Source: Bacillus sp. ISL-18
GTDB lineage: Bacteria > Bacillota > Bacilli > Bacillales > Cytobacillaceae
Direction of reading: 5' to 3'
Length of the DNA: 64,000 bases
Assembly: GCF_018613415.1 (NCBI RefSeq)
Contig: NZ_JAGGQG010000024.1
Span: forward strand, 1-64,000
A program made the position numbers and the translations under genes. The notes under the pieces are model-generated. The model searched no databases. It was given only the letters and a program-made list of their open reading frames with translations, and was not told the origin of the DNA. Of this stretch, positions 53,540-62,970 are shown one piece after another; the first letter of the stretch is position 1, and every line of letters begins with the position of its first letter.

Positions 53540-55351
53540 CTATTTTTTTATGACCTTTAATTGGATTTTGTTGGACTTATAGATAACCTTTACATTGTAT
53601 TGGCTTGGTAAACCCACGGCCTCAATGGAAGAAAATTTTCCTTTAAGTTCATTCTTGTCATAGTTTATGAGCGTTAACTCATTAGCAGGTACATTATTAT
53701 CAGAAAAGTCCAGACGTAATTTTCCATTGATGGTGGCCTTGCCCTCAATATCAACCTGATCATTTGGACTATCAAGGGTGAGCTCAAGCGTTCCCTGATT
53801 AGATTGTGTGTAATTTCCGCCTATGACCAATTTTCCAGAAACATTTTCTTTAAGTGTGCCTCCGTTATTCACAATATCCCCGCTGCCAAAAGCTGTCTCA
53901 GTATCCCCTTCTAGTATGCCTTGGTCAATCACTGTACCACCGGTGTAAGTGTTCTGGCCTTGCAGCATTAACGTACCTGTCCCCTTTTTGGTCAGCTTTC
54001 CTGTACCAGAAATATCGTTGCGCCAATGGTCGAATGCATTGAAACCGCCTTTGGAGGCGTCCATCGCCACCGTTACGTCTTGGACGAAAGCACCATAGCC
54101 ATCTGCTGCTGCGAAAAGATTTAACCTCCCCCATCCCTCAGGATCGTCAAGTACGGGATAGCCGGAAGGAAGGCCAGTCGTAGCTAAAACCCAGCGGCGC
54201 TGAGTGCTGTCAAGATACGGCAGACGTGTTTCCAGCAAGACTTCTGCTCCCTTAGGAACAACCATTGGTTTTGTACTTGAGTTAATCTGGTCAAATCCAT
54301 AGGTTAATCGTTGCGTAAAATCCTGTTTGTTCTTGGCATAATCTGCAAAGCGATCTACCGCTGTACCCGTTTGGGTTAACAATTTAGTTTGAGCTTCGTC
54401 ATAAGCCGCCTTCTTCAGATCCTCATTGGCTGGGTCGGACAGAATCGACGCTGCCAGTGCAGTCGCCATCACCCGTCCGCCAATAACGTCAAGGGTAGAG
54501 TGCATACCGGCAACAATCCGGTTGTTCCCAAGCTCTGAAGCACGCGTAAGCATTTCCTGATAACGTTCCGGGATGGCATAAGCCATCGCAAGAGAAGCAA
54601 GATAAGCTGCATTGGTATGGCCGCTCGGGAACCCGCCATTTTTACTCGGATCAGGGTCTATAGAAGAACGAATGGACGGAACGACAATGTCAGGGCTGGT
54701 CCAGCGAAACGGTCGCATATAACTATAGTAATTCTTAGCCGGTGTTGTGGATGAATAGTTGCCGCGCAAAGTCTTTACCAGATTTACGATGTTACCAAGA
54801 TTGGAATTAGTAAGTCCTGCATCAGTTCCCCCATCGTTATATACTACAGTCCCAGCATCTGCCGGGATACTGTTGATAGTTGTTGTCGCCCCGGCGTTCT
54901 CACGATAGACATCAGTTAGTGAACCAAGTCCATCGATGACGCTGTAGCTTTGACCTCGACGCTCATCGAAATAGGCTGCATCCTCTTGGCTGGAAGTACG
55001 GCTGCTTGTAATGTCAAGTACCTTTTGAATGTTGGCATCAAGCACAGCGCTGTTCAGTTTAGTCCCTGTATCCCAAGTAGGACCGGGAGCCCATAACTTA
55101 TTAAATTCAGAAAGCACCCCAATGGTCGGATTTGAATCGACCGTCATATTGGCGGAGTTATTATTTTTGTATGTATCTACAAAATACCCCCAAGATGGCT
55201 GTGCTGCCGGATATACGTTCATTGGAAGAGCAGTTTGTTCCGATTGTGGCTTTAGATTTGCAGCTGCACTCACCTTACTTCCATTATAGGAACTTAAAAG
55301 CAACGGCAGAGACAATGCGGCAATTGAAAGATGCTTCGTTAATTTTTTCAC
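53540..55351 (-). CDS. Secreted PAP2-family acid phosphatase with autotransporter-type beta-strand repeat
   Basis: A 603-residue secreted protein with a signal peptide (about 1-30). The PAP2 catalytic triad motifs are clear: K...RP in KNYYSYMRPFRW, FPSGHTNAAYL, and the third motif NNRIVAGMHSTLDVIGG (His). Such enzymes hydrolyse phosphate esters outside the cell. After the phosphatase domain comes an autotransporter-associated beta-strand repeat (GTGKLTKKGTGTLMLQGQ, then NTYTGGTVIDQGILEGD), which is common in Gram-negative surface proteins and less so here, then a GKATINGKLRL-type beta tail. The start is GTG with GAGAGGA at 8 nt. Gene stands alone; nutrient scavenging is the likely role. Confidence 0.88.
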   Translation of the reverse strand: MKKLTKHLSIAALSLPLLLSSYNGSKVSAAANLKPQSEQTALPMNVYPAAQPSWGYFVDTYKNNNSANMTVDSNPTIGVLSEFNKLWAPGPTWDTGTKLNSAVLDANIQKVLDITSSRTSSQEDAAYFDERRGQSYSVIDGLGSLTDVYRENAGATTTINSIPADAGTVVYNDGGTDAGLTNSNLGNIVNLVKTLRGNYSSTTPAKNYYSYMRPFRWTSPDIVVPSIRSSIDPDPSKNGGFPSGHTNAAYLASLAMAYAIPERYQEMLTRASELGNNRIVAGMHSTLDVIGGRVMATALAASILSDPANEDLKKAAYDEAQTKLLTQTGTAVDRFADYAKNKQDFTQRLTYGFDQINSSTKPMVVPKGAEVLLETRLPYLDSTQRRWVLATTGLPSGYPVLDDPEGWGRLNLFAAADGYGAFVQDVTVAMDASKGGFNAFDHWRNDISGTGKLTKKGTGTLMLQGQNTYTGGTVIDQGILEGDTETAFGSGDIVNNGGTLKENVSGKLVIGGNYTQSNQGTLELTLDSPNDQVDIEGKATINGKLRLDFSDNNVPANELTLINYDKNELKGKFSSIEAVGLPSQYNVKVIYKSNKIQLKVIKK

Positions 55352-55473
55352 TCTTAGGTCCTCTCCCCTCTTAAACTAGTTTTCTCTTATAATATTTTTA
55401 AAATAAAACCTAAATAGTACCTTTTCTCCTCCATTTAATTATGTTTAGGAAAGTGCTTAACCTAATCCAGACC

Positions 55474-55497
55474 AAAAAAGGGGTCAGACCCTTTTTT
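55474..55497. terminator. GGGTCAG-type palindrome after kduD
   Basis: AAAAAAGGGGTC/GACCCTTTTTT is a near-perfect palindrome (one extra G) with T-runs in both directions. It lies 7 nt past the kduD stop, so it can end that operon; it also matches a repeat class seen at 53263. Confidence 0.65.
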
Positions 55498-55504
55498 AAA
55501 TCCC

Positions 55505-56260
55505 TCAGGAGCTCATCCAGCCGCCATCGACGCATAATATATGGCCATTTACATAGTTTGATGCATCCGAAGCAAGAAACACCACAGCGCCTTTTAAATC
55601 CTCCGGTCTGCCCCAGCGGCCTTGAGGGATCCTGGCGGTAATGGAAGCGTTGCGATCAGCATTTTCCCGAATGGGTGCAGTATTATCGGTCTCAAAATAA
55701 CCAGGTGCGATTGCATTTACATTTACCCCTTTACCCGCCCACTCATTGGCAAATGATTTCGTTAAACCAGCAACCGCATGCTTACTTGCCGTATAGGCAG
55801 GAACTCGCATTCCACCTTGGAACGAAAGCATCGAAGCAATATTGATAATTTTTCCAGATCCTCTTTCAATCATATGTTTTCCGATATCCCGGCATAATTG
55901 AAAAACTGCATGCTGGTTGACATTGATCACATCATACCAATCTTCATCCTGGGTATTGACTGCTTCATCACGGCGGATAATACCAGCATTGTTTACTAAA
56001 ATATCAATTTGTCCCAAAACGGAAAGGGCATCCGCTGTAAGTTGGGAAGCAGCACCATGCTTAGACAAATCGGCCTTTATTTCATAAAAAACTCCCCCAA
56101 CAGCCTCTATTTGCTTTCGAGTTTGGGACATATCACTCATTCCCGCCCCAATAACAGATGCACCTGCCTCTGCAAGCCCAACAGCCATTCCCTGCCCCAA
56201 ACCGCGGCTGGCTCCCGTTACAAGCGCTACTTTTCCTTTTAATGAAAATAATGATTGCAT
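55505..56260 (-). CDS. kduD: 2-dehydro-3-deoxy-D-gluconate 5-dehydrogenase (KduD), SDR family
   Basis: KduD interconverts 2,5-diketo-3-deoxygluconate and 2-keto-3-deoxygluconate with NAD(H) in uronate (pectin) breakdown. The 251-residue protein has the Rossmann TGASRGLGQGMA motif, NNAGIIRRDEA, active-site YTASKHAVAGL and the C-terminal SNYVNGHILCVDGGW, matching B. subtilis KduD closely by eye. Frame runs to an ATG at 56287, but 56260 has AAAGGAGA at about 10 nt and gives the usual KduD start FSLKGK. It follows the TIM-barrel gene by 23 nt and sits with kduI, as in other KDU loci. Confidence 0.9.
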   Translation of the reverse strand: MQSLFSLKGKVALVTGASRGLGQGMAVGLAEAGASVIGAGMSDMSQTRKQIEAVGGVFYEIKADLSKHGAASQLTADALSVLGQIDILVNNAGIIRRDEAVNTQDEDWYDVINVNQHAVFQLCRDIGKHMIERGSGKIINIASMLSFQGGMRVPAYTASKHAVAGLTKSFANEWAGKGVNVNAIAPGYFETDNTAPIRENADRNASITARIPQGRWGRPEDLKGAVVFLASDASNYVNGHILCVDGGWMSS

Positions 56261-56283
56261 CTTTGTCCCATCTCCTTTACTAT

Positions 56284-57117
56284 TCATGCCTGCTCATATT
56301 TTTCTCTTAAATACATTAAACTACTTTCAATAAACGGCTCTTCCGTTTCTTCCATTATGATTTGAATAAATGGTTTCTTAGCTTTAACTAAAGGAAATAA
56401 GAAATCGTAGTTTAATAGTCCTTTACCAACCGCTGTCGTGATGACCCTGTCACCCTCAACGATAAAATCCTTAGCATGGAAAATGGCCATTCTATCCCCA
56501 AATAGCTCCAGTGCCTCTAGAAAAACTTCTTCTTGATGCTGGTAGTTATCGATCGTTAAGAAATTAACTGGATCAAAAACAACTTGGAGATTATTGGAAT
56601 GCACACTATCTAACAGTCTTTTAAGTGTTTTCGGGGAATAGACCGGATGATTCACCCCAGCCTCTACTCCTACAATCACTCCAAACTTTTCAGCCTCTTC
56701 AACTAATTCGCGTACAGTTGTTACTACTTCTTGGAATGGTTCTTCTTTGAAATTTTCCTCTGTATAAATAATTTCAGCATTAACATTACCCGTTTCGCTG
56801 GCAACAATACTGCATCCAAAATCCCTGGCATAGCGGATATGCTCTTTAAATCGCTCGATTCCATATCTTCTTTCCGTTTGATCAGGATGAATCATATTAA
56901 AATAGCAGCCAAGCACGGCAATATCGATATTTTCTGCGGAAAACGCTCTTCGGATATGATGGGCAAAGCCAGGACTTAAGCTTCCCAAATCTGAATTAAC
57001 ATCCAGAGATTTTTTTAAGACTAGCTGAACAGAGTTTAACCCTTTATCAGCCATTACTCTCGTTAATTCATTTAACGGACGTTTCTTAAAATCATGACCT
57101 CTTACCCCTAAATTCAT
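56284..57117 (-). CDS. Sugar phosphate isomerase/epimerase, TIM-barrel
   Basis: A 277-residue AP-endonuclease-2-type barrel with metal-site residues in VGVEAGVNHPVY (Glu, His), VVFDPVNFLTIDN (Asp), IFHAKDFIVEGD (His, Asp) and IIMEETEEPF (Glu). The family interconverts keto/aldo sugars or acid sugars. In this operon, between kduI and kduD, it may act in uronate or inosose metabolism; the reaction is not known. The frame extends three codons to a GTG, but the ATG at 57117 has GAGGTG at 6 nt. Confidence 0.82.
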   Translation of the reverse strand: MNLGVRGHDFKKRPLNELTRVMADKGLNSVQLVLKKSLDVNSDLGSLSPGFAHHIRRAFSAENIDIAVLGCYFNMIHPDQTERRYGIERFKEHIRYARDFGCSIVASETGNVNAEIIYTEENFKEEPFQEVVTTVRELVEEAEKFGVIVGVEAGVNHPVYSPKTLKRLLDSVHSNNLQVVFDPVNFLTIDNYQHQEEVFLEALELFGDRMAIFHAKDFIVEGDRVITTAVGKGLLNYDFLFPLVKAKKPFIQIIMEETEEPFIESSLMYLREKYEQA

Positions 57118-57148
57118 TGTTATCACCTCTATCCAATTAGGAAATCTA

Positions 57149-57979
57149 TTATTTTAAATCTTCCATCTTCACATGATCCATGTCATCATACGTGATGTTT
57201 TCACCACACATCCCCCAAATAAACGTATAGTTACTTGTTGCCGTTCCAGTATGAATCGACCAGCTCGGTGATATCACCGCCTGTTCATTTTTAAGCACTA
57301 AATGTCTTGTTTCATCCGGCTTTCCCATAAAGTGGAATACACGTGTATCTGGCTCCATATTAAAATAGAAGTATACTTCCATGCGGCGCTCATGAGTATG
57401 GCAAGGCATTGTATTCCACACACTTCCAGGAGAAAGCATCGTCAAGCCCATTTGAAGCTGGCAGCTTTCACAGACATTCGGATGGATGTATTGATGGATT
57501 TTCCGTTCATTTAATGTCTCGTTTGCCCCTGCTTCAAGCGGTTTAATTTCATGAATGTCAATTTTCACTGTTGGATACTTATGATGGGCAGGAGTTGAGT
57601 TAATATAAAATTTTGCTGGATTCGCAGCGTCCTTTGAACGGAATAACACTTCCTCCGTCCCTTTTCCAACATATAAGCCGTCATAGCGGATCATGTCATA
57701 TTCCACACCATCGAGGGAGACAACTCCATCTCCGCCGATGTTAATAATCCCCATTTCACGCCGTTCCAAGAAATAATTAACCCCTAACTCTTTATCCAGT
57801 GTTATTGCTAATTCTTGTTTTGCAGGGGTTACCCCGCCAAAGATCATCCGGTCAACATGTGTGTAAGTTAAATGCACTTGATCGGCTTCAAACAGTGTAT
57901 CTACTAAAAAATGCTTTCGTAATTCATCTGTTGTATATCTTTTAATCTCCTCAGGATGGTTCGCATAACGTGTTTCCAT
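57149..57979 (-). CDS. kduI: 5-keto-4-deoxyuronate isomerase (KduI)
   Basis: KduI isomerises 5-keto-4-deoxyuronate (from unsaturated uronates) to 2,5-diketo-3-deoxygluconate, the step before KduD. The 276-residue length fits, and family motifs are visible: METRYANHPEEIKRYTT at the start, ERREMGIINIGGDG, NTMPCHTHERRMEVYFYF (metal His residues and Glu) and PSWSIHTGTATSNYTFIWGM near the C-terminus. The ATG has AAAGGAGA at about 9 nt. It lies 97 nt after the GH51 gene. Confidence 0.95.
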   Translation of the reverse strand: METRYANHPEEIKRYTTDELRKHFLVDTLFEADQVHLTYTHVDRMIFGGVTPAKQELAITLDKELGVNYFLERREMGIINIGGDGVVSLDGVEYDMIRYDGLYVGKGTEEVLFRSKDAANPAKFYINSTPAHHKYPTVKIDIHEIKPLEAGANETLNERKIHQYIHPNVCESCQLQMGLTMLSPGSVWNTMPCHTHERRMEVYFYFNMEPDTRVFHFMGKPDETRHLVLKNEQAVISPSWSIHTGTATSNYTFIWGMCGENITYDDMDHVKMEDLK

Positions 57980-58076
57980 TTTATATTCTCCTTTATTGAA
58001 ATGTATTTGAACAATTGAAAAAATGTTTCCCTATCCTTTCGATCTGGTGCTAGAAAAGATAGGAGAACCCAGTTTT

Positions 58077-59612
<1,536 letters not shown>

Positions 59613-59670
59613 TTATTTAAGTACCAAGTTCTAATAGGGCGCACCGATTGGACCGCCCTACCGCTTCAAA

Positions 59671-59697
59671 AAAGAAGCACGAGAACCGTCCCCGCAT
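59671..59697. repeat. REP-like copy between iolE-like and GH51 genes
   Basis: AGAAGCACGAGAACCGTCCCC carries the full core; the right arm (GCATTT) is degenerate. It lies 5 nt past the stop of the iolE-like gene. Confidence 0.65.
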
Positions 59698-59702
59698 TTC
59701 CT

Positions 59703-60593
59703 TTACAGCCCGCTTTGTTCAGCGATATAGTTTCTCGCTTTTAAAGCATATTCCAAAGGATTGGCAATGGCCGGGTCTTGTTCCGCTTCTACGACAAACC
59801 AGCCTTTATAACCAGATGCTTCTAATGCGTCAAAAACGGGTTTAAAGTCAATGGCTCCATCGCCAGGAACGGTGAATACTCCTTGTTTGACTGCTTGAAG
59901 GAAGCTCAACTTCTCTTCACGGACCTTGTTAGCGACATCCAGGCGGACATCTTTTAAATGCACGTGAAAAATACGGTTCATATGTTTATGTAGTACCTGC
60001 AGATAATCTTCTCCTGAAAAAACAAGATGGCCTGTATCGTACAGAAGTGAGACCTTATCCGGATCCGTTTCTGCCATTAGGCGGTCAATTTCCTCAGCGG
60101 TTTGGATGCCTGTTCCCATATGATGGTGATAGACAATTTTCATCCCTTTTTCAGCGGCAAGGTCTCCAAGCAGGTGCAGTCCTTCAACCAAACGCTTCCA
60201 CTTTTCTTCCGTAAAAACAGGTTTCTCATCAAACAAGGGGGTCTCCATCTGTCCTTGAATGCTGTTGCCTTGTTCAGATATCACAATGACCTTTGCACCC
60301 ATTTCATGTAAAAAATCCCGGTGTTCAATAAAGGCTTGGGTGGTTTCCTCAAATGGCTTCGAGGTTAAGAAGGCACTAAACCAGGCACTGGCAATTTCAA
60401 GCCCACGTAATCCTAATGCCTTTTTTAATACCTCGGTATTACGCGGATATTTATTGCCGACCTCACTGCCAGAAAATCCCGCAAGGGCCATTTCACTGAC
60501 ACATTGCTCAAAGGTTATTTCTCCGCCAAGCTCGGGCATATCATCATTGGTCCAACCGATTGGCGCAATCGCCAGCTTCACATCCTGAAACAT
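59703..60593 (-). CDS. iolE: Inosose dehydratase-like (IolE family)
   Basis: IolE dehydrates 2-keto-myo-inositol (scyllo-inosose) to a diketone in inositol catabolism. The 296-residue TIM-barrel has the typical start [56 protein letters not shown] and [13 protein letters not shown]. Assignment to the family is strong by motifs. No iolABCD, iolF or iolJ genes are present, so it may act on another keto-sugar together with the IolG-like enzyme. The ATG has GGAGGGAGAAG at about 4-9 nt. Confidence 0.9.
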   Translation of the reverse strand: MFQDVKLAIAPIGWTNDDMPELGGEITFEQCVSEMALAGFSGSEVGNKYPRNTEVLKKALGLRGLEIASAWFSAFLTSKPFEETTQAFIEHRDFLHEMGAKVIVISEQGNSIQGQMETPLFDEKPVFTEEKWKRLVEGLHLLGDLAAEKGMKIVYHHHMGTGIQTAEEIDRLMAETDPDKVSLLYDTGHLVFSGEDYLQVLHKHMNRIFHVHLKDVRLDVANKVREEKLSFLQAVKQGVFTVPGDGAIDFKPVFDALEASGYKGWFVVEAEQDPAIANPLEYALKARNYIAEQSGL

Positions 60594-60736
60594 ATCGCTT
60601 CTCCCTCCGTTGTTCTCTTAGTAGAATCATAACCCCTGACGGTTCTAGCTATTTCCATTGGTTTACTTAATAATTCCGTCTGTTTTCCTGTTTATTCTAG
60701 AGCTAGTATAACCGTCAAACTTATTTCAACCACAGA

Positions 60737-61762
60737 CTACAAAATCACAGCCGACTGACCGGCACTCTGAAGCTGCACCGGTGCCCCAGTCTCGAGCGAC
60801 TCTTTAGCCGCCTTCGCAATCCGCTCCGCCTGCAATCCATCATATCCGCTGCAAATAACCTCTTGATTTTTCAAAATAGCCGTTACAAATTCATTCACTT
60901 CATCAATATAAGCCTGCGTATAGCGTTCTAAGAAAAAGTACAATGGTTTTTCCTTTGAAACATGCTGAGCCGTAGAAATCTCCACCGTATTCGCACGATT
61001 ATTCTCAGCTTGTGCGGCACCCTGATCCCCAAAAACCTCCAGACGCTGGTCATATCCATAAGCAGCGCGGCGGCTGTTATCAATCACACCCAGCGCACCA
61101 TTCGCAAATTTCAAGGTAATAATCGCTGTATCAATATCGCCTGCTTCACCAATCGCCGGGTCAACCAGCACCGCTCCATTTGCAAACACTTCAACGACTT
61201 CACTGTCCATGATGTAGCGCGCCATATCAAAATCGTGAATCGCCATGTCCATGAACAGTCCGCCCGATGTTTTTATGTAATCAATTCCTGGTGGTTCTGG
61301 GTCACGTGAGGTGATTTTTAAAATATGTGGGACGCCAATGTCACCCGTTTGGACTAGCTCGCGAATCTTGCGGAAATTAGGATCAAAGCGGCGGTTAAAA
61401 CCAACCTGCAGCTTCACACCTGCTGCTTCAACCTCTTCAAGGGCCTCTTCTGTTTCTTCAACCGAAAAACTAACCGGTTTTTCGCAAAAAATATGTTTAC
61501 CTGCTGCTGCCGCTTCCTTAATCAAATTGGCATGAGTCGTGGTGGGTGAACAGATGAATACGGCATTGATTTCTGGATCATTCAAAATATCCTGGTAATT
61601 CGCCGTCAATACTTCGATTTGTTTTTCCTTTGCCCATTCCTCCAGATGGTCAATGACCACATCGGATACACTTTTCAACCTTACTTCCGAAATCCCTCTT
61701 AAGTTATCAACGTGGATCTTTCCAATTCGTCCTGCTCCAATAATCCCAACAGTCAATGCCAT
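60737..61762 (-). CDS. iolG: Gfo/Idh/MocA oxidoreductase, inositol 2-dehydrogenase (IolG) type
   Basis: IolG oxidises myo-inositol to scyllo-inosose with NAD. The 341-residue protein has the Rossmann GIIGAGRIGKIHV, FICSPTTTHANLI, HIFCEKPVSFSVEET (Lys of the EKP motif), MDMAIHDFDMARY and a C-terminal alpha/beta domain. The frame is open to 61843, but the ATG at 61762 has GGGGAGGA at 9 nt and yields the family start ALTVGIIGAG. It sits just downstream of the LacI-type repressor gene with a 14-bp palindrome upstream, so it probably heads the operon running to kduD. Inositol is the default substrate; a pectin-derived sugar is possible. Confidence 0.88.
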   Translation of the reverse strand: MALTVGIIGAGRIGKIHVDNLRGISEVRLKSVSDVVIDHLEEWAKEKQIEVLTANYQDILNDPEINAVFICSPTTTHANLIKEAAAAGKHIFCEKPVSFSVEETEEALEEVEAAGVKLQVGFNRRFDPNFRKIRELVQTGDIGVPHILKITSRDPEPPGIDYIKTSGGLFMDMAIHDFDMARYIMDSEVVEVFANGAVLVDPAIGEAGDIDTAIITLKFANGALGVIDNSRRAAYGYDQRLEVFGDQGAAQAENNRANTVEISTAQHVSKEKPLYFFLERYTQAYIDEVNEFVTAILKNQEVICSGYDGLQAERIAKAAKESLETGAPVQLQSAGQSAVIL

Positions 61763-61844
61763 ATTCAACATCCTCCCCTTAGTAGATTGCTTCTTAATGC
61801 AACCTCTATCTATGATTGTTTTTGTATCATCCTTCACAAACAAG

Positions 61845-61858
61845 GTTAAGCGCTTAAC
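61845..61858. promoter_or_regulatory. LacI-type operator upstream of iolG-like gene
   Basis: GTTAAGCGCTTAAC is a perfect 14-bp palindrome with a central CG, the usual form of LacI/GalR-family operators. It lies 83 nt upstream of the iolG-like start and after the repressor gene's terminator, so it is well placed for control of the downstream operon by the adjacent repressor. Confidence 0.65.
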
Positions 61859-61870
61859 TCAACTCTTAAA

Positions 61871-61907
61871 ATGAAAGCTGACGAAACACTTGTTAGTCAG
61901 CTTTCAT
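61871..61907 (-). terminator. Terminator of the LacI-family gene
   Basis: On the minus strand a 12-bp perfect stem (61907-61896 with 61882-61871) and 13-nt loop are followed by TTTTAAG. It starts 3 nt past the repressor stop. Confidence 0.85.
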
Positions 61908-61909
61908 TA

Positions 61910-62914
61910 TTATGAACTTACATCTTTCACTGACTCCCGCTCAACGAGTGTGGGAGTAAGCATAATTCGATTCGCAGGCATACCAGGATCCTCAATCGAA
62001 TCCAGCAATTGTTCAATGGTGTAGCTGGCCAGCTTTGCAATCGGCTGAGCAATCGTGGTTAAACCTGGATCAGCGATTTCCGCGTGGATGGTATTGTCAA
62101 AGCCAATAATCGAAATATCATCAGGAACCGATACACCCGCTTTTCGTGCTTCATTAATAAAAATAGCAGCAATTAAATCGGTGGTCGCAAAAACCGCGGT
62201 TGGCCTTTCTTTCAATTGAAAAATTTGATTCGCGGCCAATTTCGCTTCTTCTATTTTGGATTTGGCTTCAATCACTTGAACGTCAGCAGGGTTAACCCCT
62301 TCATAAGCAACAGCCTTTTTAAACCCCTCTACACGCAGCCGGCCGCTCGCTCGTTGTGGTTCGGTAATGACGGCAAAAGTCCGGTGTCCCTTTTGACAAA
62401 GGTAACGTCCTGCTAGATAACCGCCCCTGATATCATCAGTCGTGACAACGTGTGAATCAAGCGCAAGGTGGTCGACCGAGAACAGAACGCAAGGGACGTT
62501 TTGATCATGAAGGTTTCTTAATTTTTTTACATCCTTTGGCTCGGTCGCAATGATAATTCCGTCCACTTGTTTCTTAATCAACAGGTCCAAATAATCATGC
62601 TCACGCTCCAGCTGATAATCGGTACTGCATAAAATAATCGAATAACCCAAATCCCGTGCATTATTCTCCAGCGCACGGGCTACCTCTGCAAAGAATGGGT
62701 TCGCGATATCGGGAACCAGCACGCCAATCGTGAAGGTCTTTTTCCCGGTTAAAGCGGCAGCCACACTGCTTGGCTGGTATTCTAGGTCCTTCATAATATC
62801 CAGCACCTTGTTTTTGGTTTTTTCACTGATCCGGCCTGTATTATTTAAAACTTTCGATACCGTAGCAATCGACACATTGGCCTCTTTTGCTACATCATAA
62901 ATAGTAGGTTTCAT
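61910..62914 (-). CDS. LacI-family transcriptional repressor
   Basis: A 334-residue regulator with the LacI HTH (TIYDVAKEANVSIATVSKVL and the hinge VAAALTGKKTFTIGVLVPDI) and a periplasmic-binding-like effector domain (GIIIATEP, GYLAGRYLCQKGHRTFAVI, ISIIGFDNT). The frame opens seven codons upstream at a GTG, but the ATG at 62914 has AGAGGGG at 6 nt. It lies between the GH105 gene and the iolG-like operon and probably represses one or both. The effector would be a sugar or phosphosugar of the pectin/inositol pathway. Confidence 0.9.
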   Translation of the reverse strand: MKPTIYDVAKEANVSIATVSKVLNNTGRISEKTKNKVLDIMKDLEYQPSSVAAALTGKKTFTIGVLVPDIANPFFAEVARALENNARDLGYSIILCSTDYQLEREHDYLDLLIKKQVDGIIIATEPKDVKKLRNLHDQNVPCVLFSVDHLALDSHVVTTDDIRGGYLAGRYLCQKGHRTFAVITEPQRASGRLRVEGFKKAVAYEGVNPADVQVIEAKSKIEEAKLAANQIFQLKERPTAVFATTDLIAAIFINEARKAGVSVPDDISIIGFDNTIHAEIADPGLTTIAQPIAKLASYTIEQLLDSIEDPGMPANRIMLTPTLVERESVKDVSS

Positions 62915-62970
62915 GGCATTCCCCTCTTCTCCCACTACGTGAAGTTGTTTTCATCATTATACTATTTTGT

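Noticed and set aside
62935-62970. Second LacI operator near the GH105 stop (TTTAGTTGCTTAAC)
   Set aside because: It is only a partial match to GTTAAGCGCTTAAC and overlaps the end of the GH105 coding sequence.
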